Below are positions 17,067 to 25,194 of a stretch of 64,000 bases of DNA, one piece after another. The notes beneath the pieces are model-generated. The model was not told the origin of the DNA, did no database searches, and was given only the letters and a program-made list of their open reading frames with translations. The translations under genes were made by a program, and so were the position numbers. Each line of letters opens with the position of its first letter. Position 1 is the stretch's first letter. Origin of the DNA: Elusimicrobiota bacterium (GTDB taxonomy: Bacteria; Elusimicrobiota; UBA8919); NCBI GenBank assembly GCA_003452965.1, contig DMMW01000084.1, forward strand, positions 1-64,000, read 5' to 3'.

Positions 17067-17561
17067 ATGGCAATAATGCAAATTAAAAAATATCCAGAAG
17101 AAATACTCAGAAAAAAAACCGATGAAATAACAAAAATTAACGGGGATATACTTAAATTGGCTAAAGATATGCTTGAGACAATGTATTTTTTCAGCGGGGT
17201 GGGTTTGGCGGCTAACCAGGTTGGCATATCAAAAAGTATTTTTGTGTCGGACATTAAGCCTGAAGGAAAAAAAAATCCGATAATAGTCATAAATCCCAGA
17301 ATTACATCTTCAAAAGGTGGTGTTTATTCAGAGGAAGGTTGTTTATCGCTTCCCGGAATAGCGGCGGAAGTCAAACGCTCTAAAACAATAAGATTGCTCG
17401 GACTTAATACGGCAGGCAAAGAGATAGATCTTGAAGTTGAGGGATTGTTGGCTAGGATATTCCAACATGAAATAGACCATCTTAACGGCAACGTATTTAT
17501 TGACAGAATCAATCCGTTGAAGAGGTGGAGACTTAAGCGTGAATATTTTAAGAAAAAATGA
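17067..17561 (+). CDS. def: peptide deformylase
   Basis: Fe/Zn metalloenzyme removing the formyl group from nascent proteins. All three motifs are intact in 164 residues: GVGLAANQVG (44-53), EGCLS with the metal-binding cysteine (90-94) and HEIDH with two metal histidines and the catalytic glutamate (134-138). It overlaps fmt by 4 bp, the classic def-fmt pair. The promoter suggests a leaderless mRNA; if a short leader exists, translation may instead begin at the ATG at 17076. Confidence 0.96.
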   Translation: MAIMQIKKYPEEILRKKTDEITKINGDILKLAKDMLETMYFFSGVGLAANQVGISKSIFVSDIKPEGKKNPIIVINPRITSSKGGVYSEEGCLSLPGIAAEVKRSKTIRLLGLNTAGKEIDLEVEGLLARIFQHEIDHLNGNVFIDRINPLKRWRLKREYFKKK

Positions 17562-18511
17562 AAACGATTTTTTTTGGTACTCCCGAATATGTAAATCCGT
17601 TATTGGATTATTTAATAGATAATGAAAATATTATCGCAGTGGTCACGAGATGTGATAAACCTGCAAAAAGACACCTCCAGTCGTTACCATCCGAAGTGAA
17701 ACAGAACGCCATAAAAAAACTGATTAGGGTATTTAGTGTTGAAAAAATTGATGATGCGGTTTTTATTTCAAACTTGTCCGCAATTAAACCGGATGTCGGT
17801 ATAGTAGCGGCATTTGGAAAAATATTACCCAAAAAAGTGCTGGATATATTTTCTATCGGTTGTGTGAACCTTCATTTTTCGCTACTCCCGAAATATCGTG
17901 GTGCAGCCCCGATTCAGCGGGCGTTAATTGATGGAGAAACCGAAACTGGAGTTACCAGCTTTTGGATGAACGAGGGAATGGATACAGGCAGAATAATATT
18001 TCAGAAAAAAATTAACATAGATAAAAATGACGACACAAATACTCTTAGGGAAAAGCTTATTCCGGTTGCATTGGATGTTTTACGAGAGACTGTTGTAAAG
18101 ATAAAGGAAAATTACAAAGGTGAAGAACAAGTCGGGAATCCGAGTTTTGCACCGCAGCTGAAAAAAGAAGACGGCAAGATAGACGTAGAAAAAACTGCAG
18201 AAACAATATTTAATTTGATTCGTGGGACTAAACCTTGGCCGGGGGCATTTATCACAATTCACAATTCACAATTCACAATTCAAAACTTAAGAATACTTGA
18301 TGCACAAATTATTCAGGAACCGAATTATCCCTGTTCAGATTTGCTTCCTATCGGTTCCGTTGTAGCTTTGCATAAAAACATCGGTTTTGTATTAAAATGT
18401 GGGAAAGGTTATTTATTAATCAAGTCCGTTCACCCCCCGTCAAAAAATGTTATGTCTGCATGGTCTTTTTTACAAGGACACAATCTTAAAATCGGCGATA
18501 AATTAGATTGA
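17558..18511 (+). CDS. fmt: methionyl-tRNA formyltransferase carrying an internal heptamer repeat
   Basis: Formylates initiator Met-tRNA. The 317-residue protein has 'FFGTPEYVNP', the catalytic 'NLHFSLLPKYRGAAPIQ' (N, H and the SLLP loop), 'MDTGRI' and a C-terminal OB-like domain. At 18254-18281 four exact copies of ACAATTC lie inside the gene and encode part of residues 233-242 (ITIHNSQFTI), at the junction with the C-terminal domain where homologues are variable. Three extra units are 21 bp, so the present reading frame is preserved, but loss or gain of one unit would break it. Confidence 0.95.
   Translation: MKTIFFGTPEYVNPLLDYLIDNENIIAVVTRCDKPAKRHLQSLPSEVKQNAIKKLIRVFSVEKIDDAVFISNLSAIKPDVGIVAAFGKILPKKVLDIFSIGCVNLHFSLLPKYRGAAPIQRALIDGETETGVTSFWMNEGMDTGRIIFQKKINIDKNDDTNTLREKLIPVALDVLRETVVKIKENYKGEEQVGNPSFAPQLKKEDGKIDVEKTAETIFNLIRGTKPWPGAFITIHNSQFTIQNLRILDAQIIQEPNYPCSDLLPIGSVVALHKNIGFVLKCGKGYLLIKSVHPPSKNVMSAWSFLQGHNLKIGDKLD
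18254..18281 (+). repeat. four tandem copies of ACAATTC within fmt
   Basis: Exact 7-bp units start at 18254, 18261, 18268 and 18275. The unit length is not a multiple of three, so a change of copy number by one or two would frameshift fmt, and a change by three would keep the frame. Found by direct reading. Confidence 0.9.
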
Positions 18512-18535
18512 CAAATAAAAATAATTATATATAAT
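18508..18535 (+). promoter_or_regulatory. consensus promoter for htpX
   Basis: TTGACA at 18508-18513 overlaps the last codon and stop of fmt. TATAAT at 18530-18535 follows after 16 bp. Transcription would begin near 18542, about 10-20 nt before the two candidate starts of htpX. Confidence 0.7.
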
Positions 18536-18551
18536 AATTAAGTTATTCAGG

Positions 18552-19427
18552 ATGAGTTTTATGAATGGTATAAAGACATTTTTATTAATGTTCTCCATGT
18601 TGTTACTTTTTATATTTATAGGCAATGCAATAGGCGGCCAACAAGGTATGGTAATTGCTTTTATGTTTGCTGCTATTATGAATTTTGTGATGTACTGGTT
18701 TTCGGATAAAATCGTGCTTGCTATGTATGGAGCAAAACCCGTATCGGAAAAAGAAGCGTCCGATATTTATAAAGTTGTTAGAAATTTAACGGTAAAAGCG
18801 AAAATTCCTATGCCCAAGATATATATTTTGCCAATGGAAATCCCCAATGCTTTTGCCACCGGCAGAAATCCACATCATGCCGCTGTTGCAGTAACTAAAG
18901 GTATATTAAACATCTTAGATGCCAATGAACTTGAAGGAGTTATAGCACATGAACTTTCGCACATATCCCATAGGGATATTTTAATTGCAACGATTGCAGC
19001 AACTATGGCAGGCGCCATTTCGATGCTGGCAAGGATGGCACAATTTGCCGCTATATTCGGCGGAGGTTCAAGGGATGATAATAATAGGGGTGGCGGTATC
19101 GGACTTTTAGCTATGGCAATTATTGCGCCGATTGCAGCTCTTTTGATACAGCTGGCTATTTCCAGATCAAGGGAGTATAGTGCGGATGAAGCCGGAGCTA
19201 AACTTACAAATAAACCATTATCCCTTGCAACGGCGCTCCAAAAACTGGAGAGTTATTCTAAAAAAATACCCAATAAGGTTGAACCGTCTACGGCGCATAT
19301 GTTTATTGTTAACCCGTTAAGGGGAGAATCGTTAATGAAGTTGTTTTCAACACATCCGTCTATAAATGAACGTATTAAAAGATTAGAAAAAATGGCAGAA
19401 ATGAAAGTTCCAACTGTCATATATTAA
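18552..19427 (+). CDS. htpX: HtpX-type membrane zinc metalloprotease
   Basis: Integral membrane endopeptidase that degrades damaged membrane proteins. Two N-terminal helices are followed by '[19 protein letters not shown]', the zinc motif HELSH (133-137), two further helices separated by a glycine-rich loop, and the third zinc ligand region '[11 protein letters not shown]'. Length 291 is typical. An alternative ATG at 18561 (MNGIKTF) is better spaced from AGGA at 18548-18551 and matches how homologues begin, so the first three residues are uncertain. It has its own consensus promoter, fitting stress control. Confidence 0.94.
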   Translation: MSFMNGIKTFLLMFSMLLLFIFIGNAIGGQQGMVIAFMFAAIMNFVMYWFSDKIVLAMYGAKPVSEKEASDIYKVVRNLTVKAKIPMPKIYILPMEIPNAFATGRNPHHAAVAVTKGILNILDANELEGVIAHELSHISHRDILIATIAATMAGAISMLARMAQFAAIFGGGSRDDNNRGGGIGLLAMAIIAPIAALLIQLAISRSREYSADEAGAKLTNKPLSLATALQKLESYSKKIPNKVEPSTAHMFIVNPLRGESLMKLFSTHPSINERIKRLEKMAEMKVPTVIY

Positions 19428-19444
19428 GTTTATATTTTTGTGTA

Positions 19445-20191
19445 ATGGTATTGAGAAAAGAAGTGAAGAAAGCGATACAATGGACTTTATTTTTTTTAAT
19501 AATAGCAATTATTTTTTTTACCGGATTAAATCGTTTAATTGATGCTTTAATTCATAGTAAAAAAGATCAGATTGTACCGAATATTATCGGTAAAAATATT
19601 GTAGATGCTTTAGACACGTTATCCTCTTTGAATCTATATTTAAAAAAAACCGGTGAAGTTTTTAATTCAGAACTGCAAGCAGGTTTAGTAATTTCTCAAA
19701 CTCCGGTGTCGGGCAGTATAGTTAAGGAAGGCAGAGCTATTAAAGTAATAGTTTCTGCAGGCGGGGAAGTTATATTTGTGCCGGACCTGACAAATCAGAC
19801 TGTTCGTTCAGCCCAGTTAATTTTAAGGAAGAATAGTCTGGATTTGGGTGAACAGGAAGAAAGATATTCCAATAATATAGCGAAAGGAAATATAATGTCG
19901 CAGAATCCGATGCCAAGAACCTCTGCAAGAAAGGACGGATTGGTTAATATAATAGTTTCTCACGGACCGCCACCACCGGGCACAATTTTAATGCCGGATT
20001 TTAAAGGAAAAAGTTTTTTTGAAGCTCAAGAGTGGTGCAATAATAATGATATTATCATTCAAAATATAGATATGGTCAATGATCCGACTTTAGAACAGAA
20101 TTCTATAATTAAACATGTGCCTGGCACGGATATGGTTATAAGTACAGGGCAACCGGTCAGATTCTGGATAGCGACAAGGCAAGAACAATGA
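19445..20191 (+). CDS. PASTA-domain membrane protein
   Basis: A 248-residue protein with a short cytoplasmic start, one transmembrane helix (about 12-35) and three extracytoplasmic PASTA repeats, each opening with a 'VP(D/N)' or 'MPD' motif ('IVPNIIGKNIVDA', 'FVPDLTNQTVRSA', 'LMPDFKGKSFFEA'). PASTA domains bind muropeptides or the divisome. They are usually C-terminal on Ser/Thr kinases or penicillin-binding proteins, but no kinase or transpeptidase domain is present here. It overlaps rpe by 4 bp. A free PASTA protein beside rpe occurs in several deep-branching lineages in place of the PrkC kinase; role inferred to be cell-wall sensing. Confidence 0.85.
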   Translation: MVLRKEVKKAIQWTLFFLIIAIIFFTGLNRLIDALIHSKKDQIVPNIIGKNIVDALDTLSSLNLYLKKTGEVFNSELQAGLVISQTPVSGSIVKEGRAIKVIVSAGGEVIFVPDLTNQTVRSAQLILRKNSLDLGEQEERYSNNIAKGNIMSQNPMPRTSARKDGLVNIIVSHGPPPPGTILMPDFKGKSFFEAQEWCNNNDIIIQNIDMVNDPTLEQNSIIKHVPGTDMVISTGQPVRFWIATRQEQ

Positions 20192-20847
20192 GTATAGAGA
20201 TTTCACCGTCAATATTATCTGCGGATTTTTCAAACTTAATATCTGATATCAGCGAATGTGAAAAAGAGAATATCGGTATTTTTCATATTGATGTAATGGA
20301 TGGTCATTTCGTGCCCAACATAACAATAGGTTCTGTGGTAGTTGAATCAATAAGAAAAAAAACTAAATCTATCTTGGATACACATCTGATGATCGAAAAT
20401 CCGGAGCGTTATGTAGAAGCGTTTGCAAAAGCGGGCAGCGACTGGATAACTTTCCATATTGAAACGACAAACAGTCCGTTAGGGATAATAAAAAAAATAA
20501 AAGATTTAAATGTAAAAGCCGGAATTTCATTAAATCCCGGAACCCCGATAGAAAAGATTAAACCGTATCTTGAAGATGTTTTTATGGTTATGGTAATGAG
20601 CGTCAATCCCGGTTTTGGCGGCCAGAAATTCATGCCAACAGTTTTATCAAAAGTAAGCCGGCTTAAGGAATGTAGGGGGAAACTTAAAAATAAATTTAAA
20701 ATAGGTATTGATGGTGGAATAAATTTTGATACGATATCCGAGGTTGTGAAAGCAGGTGCTGAATTGGTTGTGGCCGGTTCCGCAGTATTTAAAACCGAAT
20801 TAGGGATTAGAAAAAGCATAGAAAAACTAAGAGAATTATCAAAATAG
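20188..20847 (+). CDS. rpe: ribulose-phosphate 3-epimerase
   Basis: Interconverts ribulose-5-phosphate and xylulose-5-phosphate. The TIM-barrel signatures are all present in 219 residues: 'ISPSILSADF', metal-binding 'HIDVMDGHFVPN', 'DTHLMIENP', 'MSVNPGFGGQKF' and 'IGIDGGIN'. It is coupled to the PASTA gene by a 4-bp overlap. The stop codon is directly followed by the 42-bp repeat module that leads into rpsP. Confidence 0.96.
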   Translation: MSIEISPSILSADFSNLISDISECEKENIGIFHIDVMDGHFVPNITIGSVVVESIRKKTKSILDTHLMIENPERYVEAFAKAGSDWITFHIETTNSPLGIIKKIKDLNVKAGISLNPGTPIEKIKPYLEDVFMVMVMSVNPGFGGQKFMPTVLSKVSRLKECRGKLKNKFKIGIDGGINFDTISEVVKAGAELVVAGSAVFKTELGIRKSIEKLRELSK

Positions 20848-20888
20848 TTCATCCGCCTACGCTCTATCGAGCTTCGGCGAGACAAGGG
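20847..20888 (-). repeat. 42-bp palindromic module shared with the 114-bp repeats, here forming the rpsP leader
   Basis: The sequence runs GTTCATCCGCCTACGCTC to GCTTCGGCGAGACAAGGG. It is the reverse complement, with a few differences, of the core of the repeats at 45250 and 62656 (GGTCCCTTGTCTCGCC...GGCGGACGAAC). It can fold with CCGCC pairing to GGCG and GCTC to GAGC. The purine run at its right edge (aaggggggag) is the ribosome-binding site of rpsP, so the repeat has been adopted as a 5' untranslated region. Confidence 0.8.
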
Positions 20889-20895
20889 GGGAGAA

Positions 20896-21147
20896 ATGGC
20901 AGTAGCTATCAAGTTGAAAAGAATAGGTAAAACGCTTAAACCTGTATATAGGGTAATAGTTATTCATTCCAAAAAGAGATGTCAAGGAACTCCGATAGAA
21001 GAATTAGGACATTATAATCCTCGTAATAAAAAGGATATTTCTTTAAATATAGAGAGAATTAATTACTGGATAAAGACCGGGGCGATAGTATCTGATACTG
21101 TGAAGAATTTATTAAAAAAACAAACAGAAATTCAGAAAAATATTTGA
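20896..21147 (+). CDS. rpsP: 30S ribosomal protein S16
   Basis: The 83-residue protein starts 'MAVAIKLKRIGKTLKPVYRVIV' (shown in pieces: MAVAIKLKRIG, KPVYRVIV) and contains 'IEELGHYNPR' and 'INYWIKTGA', standard S16 features. It heads the rpsP-khpA-trmD-rplS group, as in many bacteria. The very strong ribosome-binding purine run before it lies at the edge of a dispersed repeat. Confidence 0.96.
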   Translation: MAVAIKLKRIGKTLKPVYRVIVIHSKKRCQGTPIEELGHYNPRNKKDISLNIERINYWIKTGAIVSDTVKNLLKKQTEIQKNI

Positions 21148-21193
21148 TGTGCATTAACTGTGCGTTATTTTTGCAGTTATTAGGGGTATGATT

Positions 21194-21424
21194 ATGAAAG
21201 AGCTTGTTGAATACATTGTTAAGTCACTTGTGGATAATACAGACAAAGTTGATATATCAATTGTTGATTCTGAGATTGGCAAGGTTGTAAATATCAAAGT
21301 TGATGATGCAGATAAGGGCAGGATAATAGGTAAACAGGGTAGGATAATAAAAGCAATAAGGCAGGTTGTATCGGCTTCGGCAACAAGAAAGAATGAAAAA
21401 TATAGGGTAGAAGTAGTAGAATGA
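21194..21424 (+). CDS. khpA: KH-domain RNA-binding protein KhpA
   Basis: A small single KH-domain protein with the diagnostic GxxG loop in 'GRIIGKQGRIIKAIRQV' and the 'MKELVEYIVKSLVD' start. KhpA binds RNA, with KhpB influences cell elongation in Gram-positives, and is encoded between rpsP and rimM or trmD in most phyla. I chose ATG 21194 over 21188 because AGGGG at 21182-21186 is 7 nt upstream of 21194 and only 1 nt from 21188; the protein is then 76 residues. Confidence 0.93.
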   Translation: MKELVEYIVKSLVDNTDKVDISIVDSEIGKVVNIKVDDADKGRIIGKQGRIIKAIRQVVSASATRKNEKYRVEVVE

Positions 21425-21425
21425 T

Positions 21426-21541
21426 CCTCGTTAGAGATAAAATTGTTTGTAAATATAATCTATCATGGGAAAAGATAAGAAATATAAAAAGAGTATTCTA
21501 TGTTACCACGAAAGCATAAATGCTTTCTATCTCTAACGGGG
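21426..21541 (+). other. candidate structured leader RNA before trmD, in the usual place of rimM
   Basis: CCTCGTTAGAGATA (21426-21439) pairs with TATCTCTAACGGGG (21528-21541) at 13 of 14 positions. Directly inside the right arm is a hairpin, GAAAGCAT/ATGCTTTC (21510-21527). The 3' arm contains the CGGGG that would serve as ribosome-binding site for trmD (ATG 21546), so the closed form would hide it. rimM, which normally sits between khpA and trmD, is absent. No known riboswitch class is recognised. The pairing is read directly; regulation is inferred. Confidence 0.5.
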
Positions 21542-21545
21542 TAAA

Positions 21546-22259
21546 ATGCAAATAGATATTTTAACACTTTTTCCTTCGCTCTTTGAATCTGTTTTTTCTG
21601 AAAGTTTAATTAAAAAGGCAGTTGAAAGAAAAATTATAAATATAAGAATTACCAATATCAGGGATTTCGCCGATGGTAAGCATAAAACCGTAGATGATAA
21701 AGCGTACGGCGGTGGAGCAGGAATGATTATGATGGCACCGCCGATAGTAAAGGCGATAAGGGCGGTATTTCGACTTCGCCCAAGACAAAAAAGTTGTAAG
21801 GTTATACTTTTATCGCCGCAAGGCAAAGTTTTAAATCAACAAAAAGCGAAAGAGCTTTCAAAAATTCAACATCTGATATTAATTTGCGGACATTACGGTG
21901 GTGTTGATGAACGCGTTCTAAAATTTATAGATGAAGAAATATCTATCGGTAACTATGTTTTGACAGGCGGCGAAATTCCCGCCATGGTGCTTGTAGATAC
22001 TATAGGCAGGCTTATACCAAAAGTTGTCGGCAAAAAAGATTCCTTGGAACAAGATTCTTTATGGAACGGAAAACTGATTAGTCCCGTATATACAAGACCT
22101 TATAATTTCTGCGGTATAAAAGTGCCTAAAGTGCTTCTATCGGGTAATCATAAAAATATTGAAAAATGGAAAAAGGAAAATGCAGTAAAAAACACTATTA
22201 AAAAAAGACCGGAATTAATAGGGCTTGATAAAATCTGTAAAAACAATAAGCGGAAATAG
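21546..22259 (+). CDS. trmD: tRNA (guanine-N1-)-methyltransferase
   Basis: Methylates G37 of tRNAs with SAM. The trefoil-knot signatures are present: 'DILTLFPSLFESVF', 'DDKAYGGGAGMIM', 'ILLSPQGKVLNQ', 'LICGHYGGVDERV' and 'SIGNYVLTGGEIPAM'. The C-terminal region ends at 'RPELIG', giving a normal 237 residues. It is followed by rplS 26 bp later. Between 'VKAIRAV' and 'KVILL' the sequence 'FRLRPRQKS' is encoded by a GC-richer stretch (ttcgacttcgcccaagac) that resembles dispersed repeat words, but family length variation there is normal. Confidence 0.95.
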   Translation: MQIDILTLFPSLFESVFSESLIKKAVERKIINIRITNIRDFADGKHKTVDDKAYGGGAGMIMMAPPIVKAIRAVFRLRPRQKSCKVILLSPQGKVLNQQKAKELSKIQHLILICGHYGGVDERVLKFIDEEISIGNYVLTGGEIPAMVLVDTIGRLIPKVVGKKDSLEQDSLWNGKLISPVYTRPYNFCGIKVPKVLLSGNHKNIEKWKKENAVKNTIKKRPELIGLDKICKNNKRK

Positions 22260-22284
22260 TAATGAAAAATAAATGGAGGATGAG

Positions 22285-22662
22285 ATGGAAAATCTAATAA
22301 GTGTCGTAGAAAGTCAGTATGCTAAAAAAAGCATGACGGAAATCAATTCCGGTGATTTAATTAAAGTGTATTATAAAATTATAGAGGGTGATTCCGAAAG
22401 GACACAGGTTTTTGAAGGCACTGTTTTAAGAATACGCGGTGCAGGCAACAGCAAAACAATGACCGTTAGAAAAATATCTTTTGGGATAGGTGTTGAAAGA
22501 GTATTTATGCTAAATTCGCCGCGATTGGAAAAAATTGAATTGATGAAACATAGAAAAGTCAGAAGAAGTCGTTTATATTATTTAAGAGGACTGTCGGGCA
22601 AATCCGCCAGAATGGAAGAACGTACCGGAAAAGAACAATCGCAAGGAACAAAAGCACCATAA
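22285..22662 (+). CDS. rplS: 50S ribosomal protein L19
   Basis: Ribosomal protein at the subunit interface. The start is placed at ATG 22285 because a GGAGG lies 5 nt upstream at 22275-22279; the ATG at 22273 would overlap that site. The 125-residue protein has 'FNSGDLIKV'-type 'INSGDLIKVYYKI', 'FEGTVLRIRGAGNSKTMTVRKIS', 'GVGVERVF'-type 'GIGVERVFMLNSP' and 'KVRRSRLYYLRGLSGKSARM' elements in the usual order, quoted in fragments. The tail after 'ARMEERTG' is slightly extended and polar. Confidence 0.95.
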   Translation: MENLISVVESQYAKKSMTEINSGDLIKVYYKIIEGDSERTQVFEGTVLRIRGAGNSKTMTVRKISFGIGVERVFMLNSPRLEKIELMKHRKVRRSRLYYLRGLSGKSARMEERTGKEQSQGTKAP

Positions 22663-22699
22663 TCTAATCATCAACTATCTTAAGGAATAGATTTTTAAA

Positions 22700-23296
22700 A
22701 TGAGAGATTTGTGGGATTTTGATAGTCTGATTTGCTCTGATAGTATTATAGCGGGTGTTGATGAGGCTGGCAGAGGTCCGTTAGCAGGTCCTGTCGTTTC
22801 AGCAGCAGTGATTCTAAATAAAGAAATAATAATAGAAAATCTTAACGATTCAAAAAAACTTTCCCCGAAAATACGTCTTGCCGTTTACAAAGAAATAATA
22901 AAAAATTGTATTGAATATCAGGTTGGAATAGTGGATAATTTTACTATAGACAGAATAAATATATTGGAAGCCACTAAACTATCAATGAAAACTGCGATTG
23001 AAAAGCTCGATACCTTGCCTGAACTTGCCATTATTGACGGTAATCAGTATATAGATATAAGTATAAAACAAAAAAATATTATTAGCGGGGATTCAAAAAG
23101 CGCATCTATTGCTGCTGCATCTGTAATAGCTAAAGTAACACGTGATTTGATGATGGACGAATTTGACAAGAAATATCCGGAATACGGTTTTGCACAGCAT
23201 AAGGGCTACGGTACGGAAAAGCATATAGCTGCTATAAAAAAATATGGTCCGTGTGAAATTCACAGAAGAAGTTTTGAACCGGTAAAATCCTATTAG
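22700..23296 (+). CDS. rnhB: ribonuclease HII
   Basis: Cuts RNA in RNA:DNA hybrids and at single ribonucleotides. The catalytic acidic residues are visible: D21-E22 in 'GVDEAGRGPLAGP', D113 in 'IIDGNQ' and an aspartate in 'ASVIAKVTRD'. 'NDSKKLSPK' and 'HKGYGTEKH' are also characteristic. The 198-residue length is standard and its place after rplS is conserved in many bacteria. Confidence 0.95.
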   Translation: MRDLWDFDSLICSDSIIAGVDEAGRGPLAGPVVSAAVILNKEIIIENLNDSKKLSPKIRLAVYKEIIKNCIEYQVGIVDNFTIDRINILEATKLSMKTAIEKLDTLPELAIIDGNQYIDISIKQKNIISGDSKSASIAAASVIAKVTRDLMMDEFDKKYPEYGFAQHKGYGTEKHIAAIKKYGPCEIHRRSFEPVKSY

Positions 23297-23409
23297 AAAA
23301 TGAAGTTTTCCAGTCACTTTCTACCAGCTGGCGGAGTGGATTTATACGGAAATTTAGCAAATGTAGTCTAAGTAATAAGTAATTTTCAATATTTTCTTGG
23401 TAAAATTTT
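23297..23409. repeat. intergenic gap with a partial ccagctggcgg palindrome
   Basis: The gap contains 'taccagctggcgg' (23322-23334), a partial copy of the 14-bp palindrome CCGCCAGCTGGCGG found at 29981, 38822 and 48607. The rest is AT-rich without a clear promoter or terminator. Confidence 0.55.
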
Positions 23410-23769
23410 ATGGAACAACCAAATAAAATCGGAAAACACGGCGAAAAAATCGCGGAAGAGTTTCTCGAAAATACCGGATATAAAATTATAAGTAAGAACT
23501 ACAGGACAATATTCGGTGAAATAGATATAATTGCAAGAAAAGATAACACGATAATTTTTGTTGAAGTAAAGACAAGAAGTGGTAATAAATACGGTGTTCC
23601 ACAACTTGCTGTAAATAAATATAAACAAAAACATCTTGCTCGCGCAGCGATAGCATTTATTAAAAGGAACTCACTTAATTCGGATTATCGTTTTGACATA
23701 ATTGCGATTATTAATGATAAAATAGAGCATATACAAAACGCTTTTGCAGTCTCCGGGTATACTATATAA
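23410..23769 (+). CDS. yraN: YraN/UPF0102 family putative nuclease
   Basis: A 119-residue restriction-endonuclease-fold protein. The PD-(D/E)xK catalytic pattern is in place: E37-x-D39 in 'GEIDII' and E52-x-K54 in 'VEVKTR', preceded by the family start 'KIGKHGEKIAEEFL'. YraN genes accompany rnhB and comM/dprA in many genomes, as here. The biological role is undefined, with a link to DNA processing or Holliday-type substrates suggested for the family. Confidence 0.9.
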   Translation: MEQPNKIGKHGEKIAEEFLENTGYKIISKNYRTIFGEIDIIARKDNTIIFVEVKTRSGNKYGVPQLAVNKYKQKHLARAAIAFIKRNSLNSDYRFDIIAIINDKIEHIQNAFAVSGYTI

Positions 23770-23772
23770 AAA

Positions 23773-25167
23773 ATGATATTTTTTAAAACAAAACAGGACA
23801 AAGGTATTGAATTGTTGAACAATGGCAGATACGACGACGCTATTAAGGTATTTTCTGATTTGGTTTCCAAAAATCCCCAAAATCCGTCATTATTATATTA
23901 CCTTGCGGAAGGTTATTATAAAAAGAATTTTTTGATTGAGGCAAAGGAGAATTTAATAGAATGCATAAGACAATCGCCGTCACAAGAAATTATTAATAAT
24001 ATAACTAAAATAACGAATTTTAAAAAAATATCGTCCGATAGATATTATAATTCCTGTCTTAATTTTTCATCCGACGGCAAAAAAATTATATATGTATCAA
24101 GAAGACGTGATACAAATGGTGATGGTTATATTAATTATCTTGATAACGGGTGTGTCTATGTAGTAGGTATTGAGGGAAAGGATGAAAAGCTGATTGTGGA
24201 GGATAAATATCATAATTCCGACTGTTCTTTTTCTTCTGACGGCAAATATGCTTTATATCTTTCCCGCCGTCGCGATACTAACGGGGACGGAAAAATTAAT
24301 GCGAAGGATTCTGCGGCGATATATATCTATGATTTGGAAAAGAACGATGAACGGTTGCTGGTATCGGAAAAGCTATTTTGTCGAAAACCGACATTTTCAC
24401 CTGATAATAAATCAGTAATATTCTGCAGTTGGCGGCGAATAGGCGGTAATTCCGGCATATATTCAATAAACATAAAAACGAATGTTATAAGCGAAGTAGT
24501 ATCGGATAAATTTGAAAATACTGCGCCTGCAATATCTAATGATGGACAATATATACTCTACTCTTCATGGCAAAAGGATACGAACGGTGACGGTAAAATA
24601 GATTTTAGAGATGCATCTTCAATATATCTAACGGATATAATGAACAGGACTACAGAAGAAATCACAAAGGATATGTATGATAATTCTTTTCCTTCATTTT
24701 CACCCGATGACAGATATGCTATGTACCTTTCAAAAAGACGGGACACAAATAACGATGGAAAGGTGGATTCTTTGGATTTTAACGGCATTTATATTACCGA
24801 TTTAATGAGTAAGAAAACGGAAGAAATAGTATCGGATAATTCATATAATAAATATCCGATATTTACCGAAGACGGTGATTCGGTTGTGTTTTTAGGTTCT
24901 ACAAGAAGAAATAAAAATATCAGAAATATAGAGTTAAAGGATGTTTATCAGAATAAAGCGATTTACATAATAAACATAAAAAATAAAAAGATTGAAACAC
25001 TTGTAAATAACATATTTTTTTCGTCGTCGTCACCAAGGGTTTCTAAAACTGGCAAATTAGCATATCTGTCATGGAAAAAGCATACCCGCCGCGGAATATT
25101 TGTTAGAGACATATATAATCTTCCCGGATTATCCGAATTGGAAGAAATAATTAAAGAAAATTTGTGA
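23773..25167 (+). CDS. TPR plus TolB-like beta-propeller protein with four EF-hand-like loops
   Basis: A 464-residue protein: two TPR repeats (about 10-78), then WD40-like/TolB-type propeller blades ('SFSSDGKYALYLSRR', 'TFSPDNKSVIFCSW' and so on). Four blades carry a loop with the canonical calcium-binding spacing DxNxDGxIxxxD at 113-124, 168-179, 269-280 and 324-335. Within each half the loops are exactly 55 residues apart; the blade near 221 has lost its loop (RRIGGNSG). No signal peptide is visible, so calcium binding would be cytoplasmic unless export is unconventional. It follows yraN by 3 bp. Function unknown; scaffold or sensor is inferred. Confidence 0.78.
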   Translation: MIFFKTKQDKGIELLNNGRYDDAIKVFSDLVSKNPQNPSLLYYLAEGYYKKNFLIEAKENLIECIRQSPSQEIINNITKITNFKKISSDRYYNSCLNFSSDGKKIIYVSRRRDTNGDGYINYLDNGCVYVVGIEGKDEKLIVEDKYHNSDCSFSSDGKYALYLSRRRDTNGDGKINAKDSAAIYIYDLEKNDERLLVSEKLFCRKPTFSPDNKSVIFCSWRRIGGNSGIYSINIKTNVISEVVSDKFENTAPAISNDGQYILYSSWQKDTNGDGKIDFRDASSIYLTDIMNRTTEEITKDMYDNSFPSFSPDDRYAMYLSKRRDTNNDGKVDSLDFNGIYITDLMSKKTEEIVSDNSYNKYPIFTEDGDSVVFLGSTRRNKNIRNIELKDVYQNKAIYIINIKNKKIETLVNNIFFSSSSPRVSKTGKLAYLSWKKHTRRGIFVRDIYNLPGLSELEEIIKENL

Positions 25168-25194
25168 AAAGGAGTAAGTTCCAGGATAAATTTT

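Noticed and set aside
21720..21800. Second in-frame repeat insertion, in trmD ('ttcgacttcgcccaagac')
   Set aside because: The words resemble dispersed repeats, but the encoded loop length fits normal variation among TrmD proteins and no flanking direct repeat is visible.
24194..24418. Plus-strand frame inside the propeller gene
   Set aside because: Out-of-frame shadow of the propeller repeats, without a start signal.
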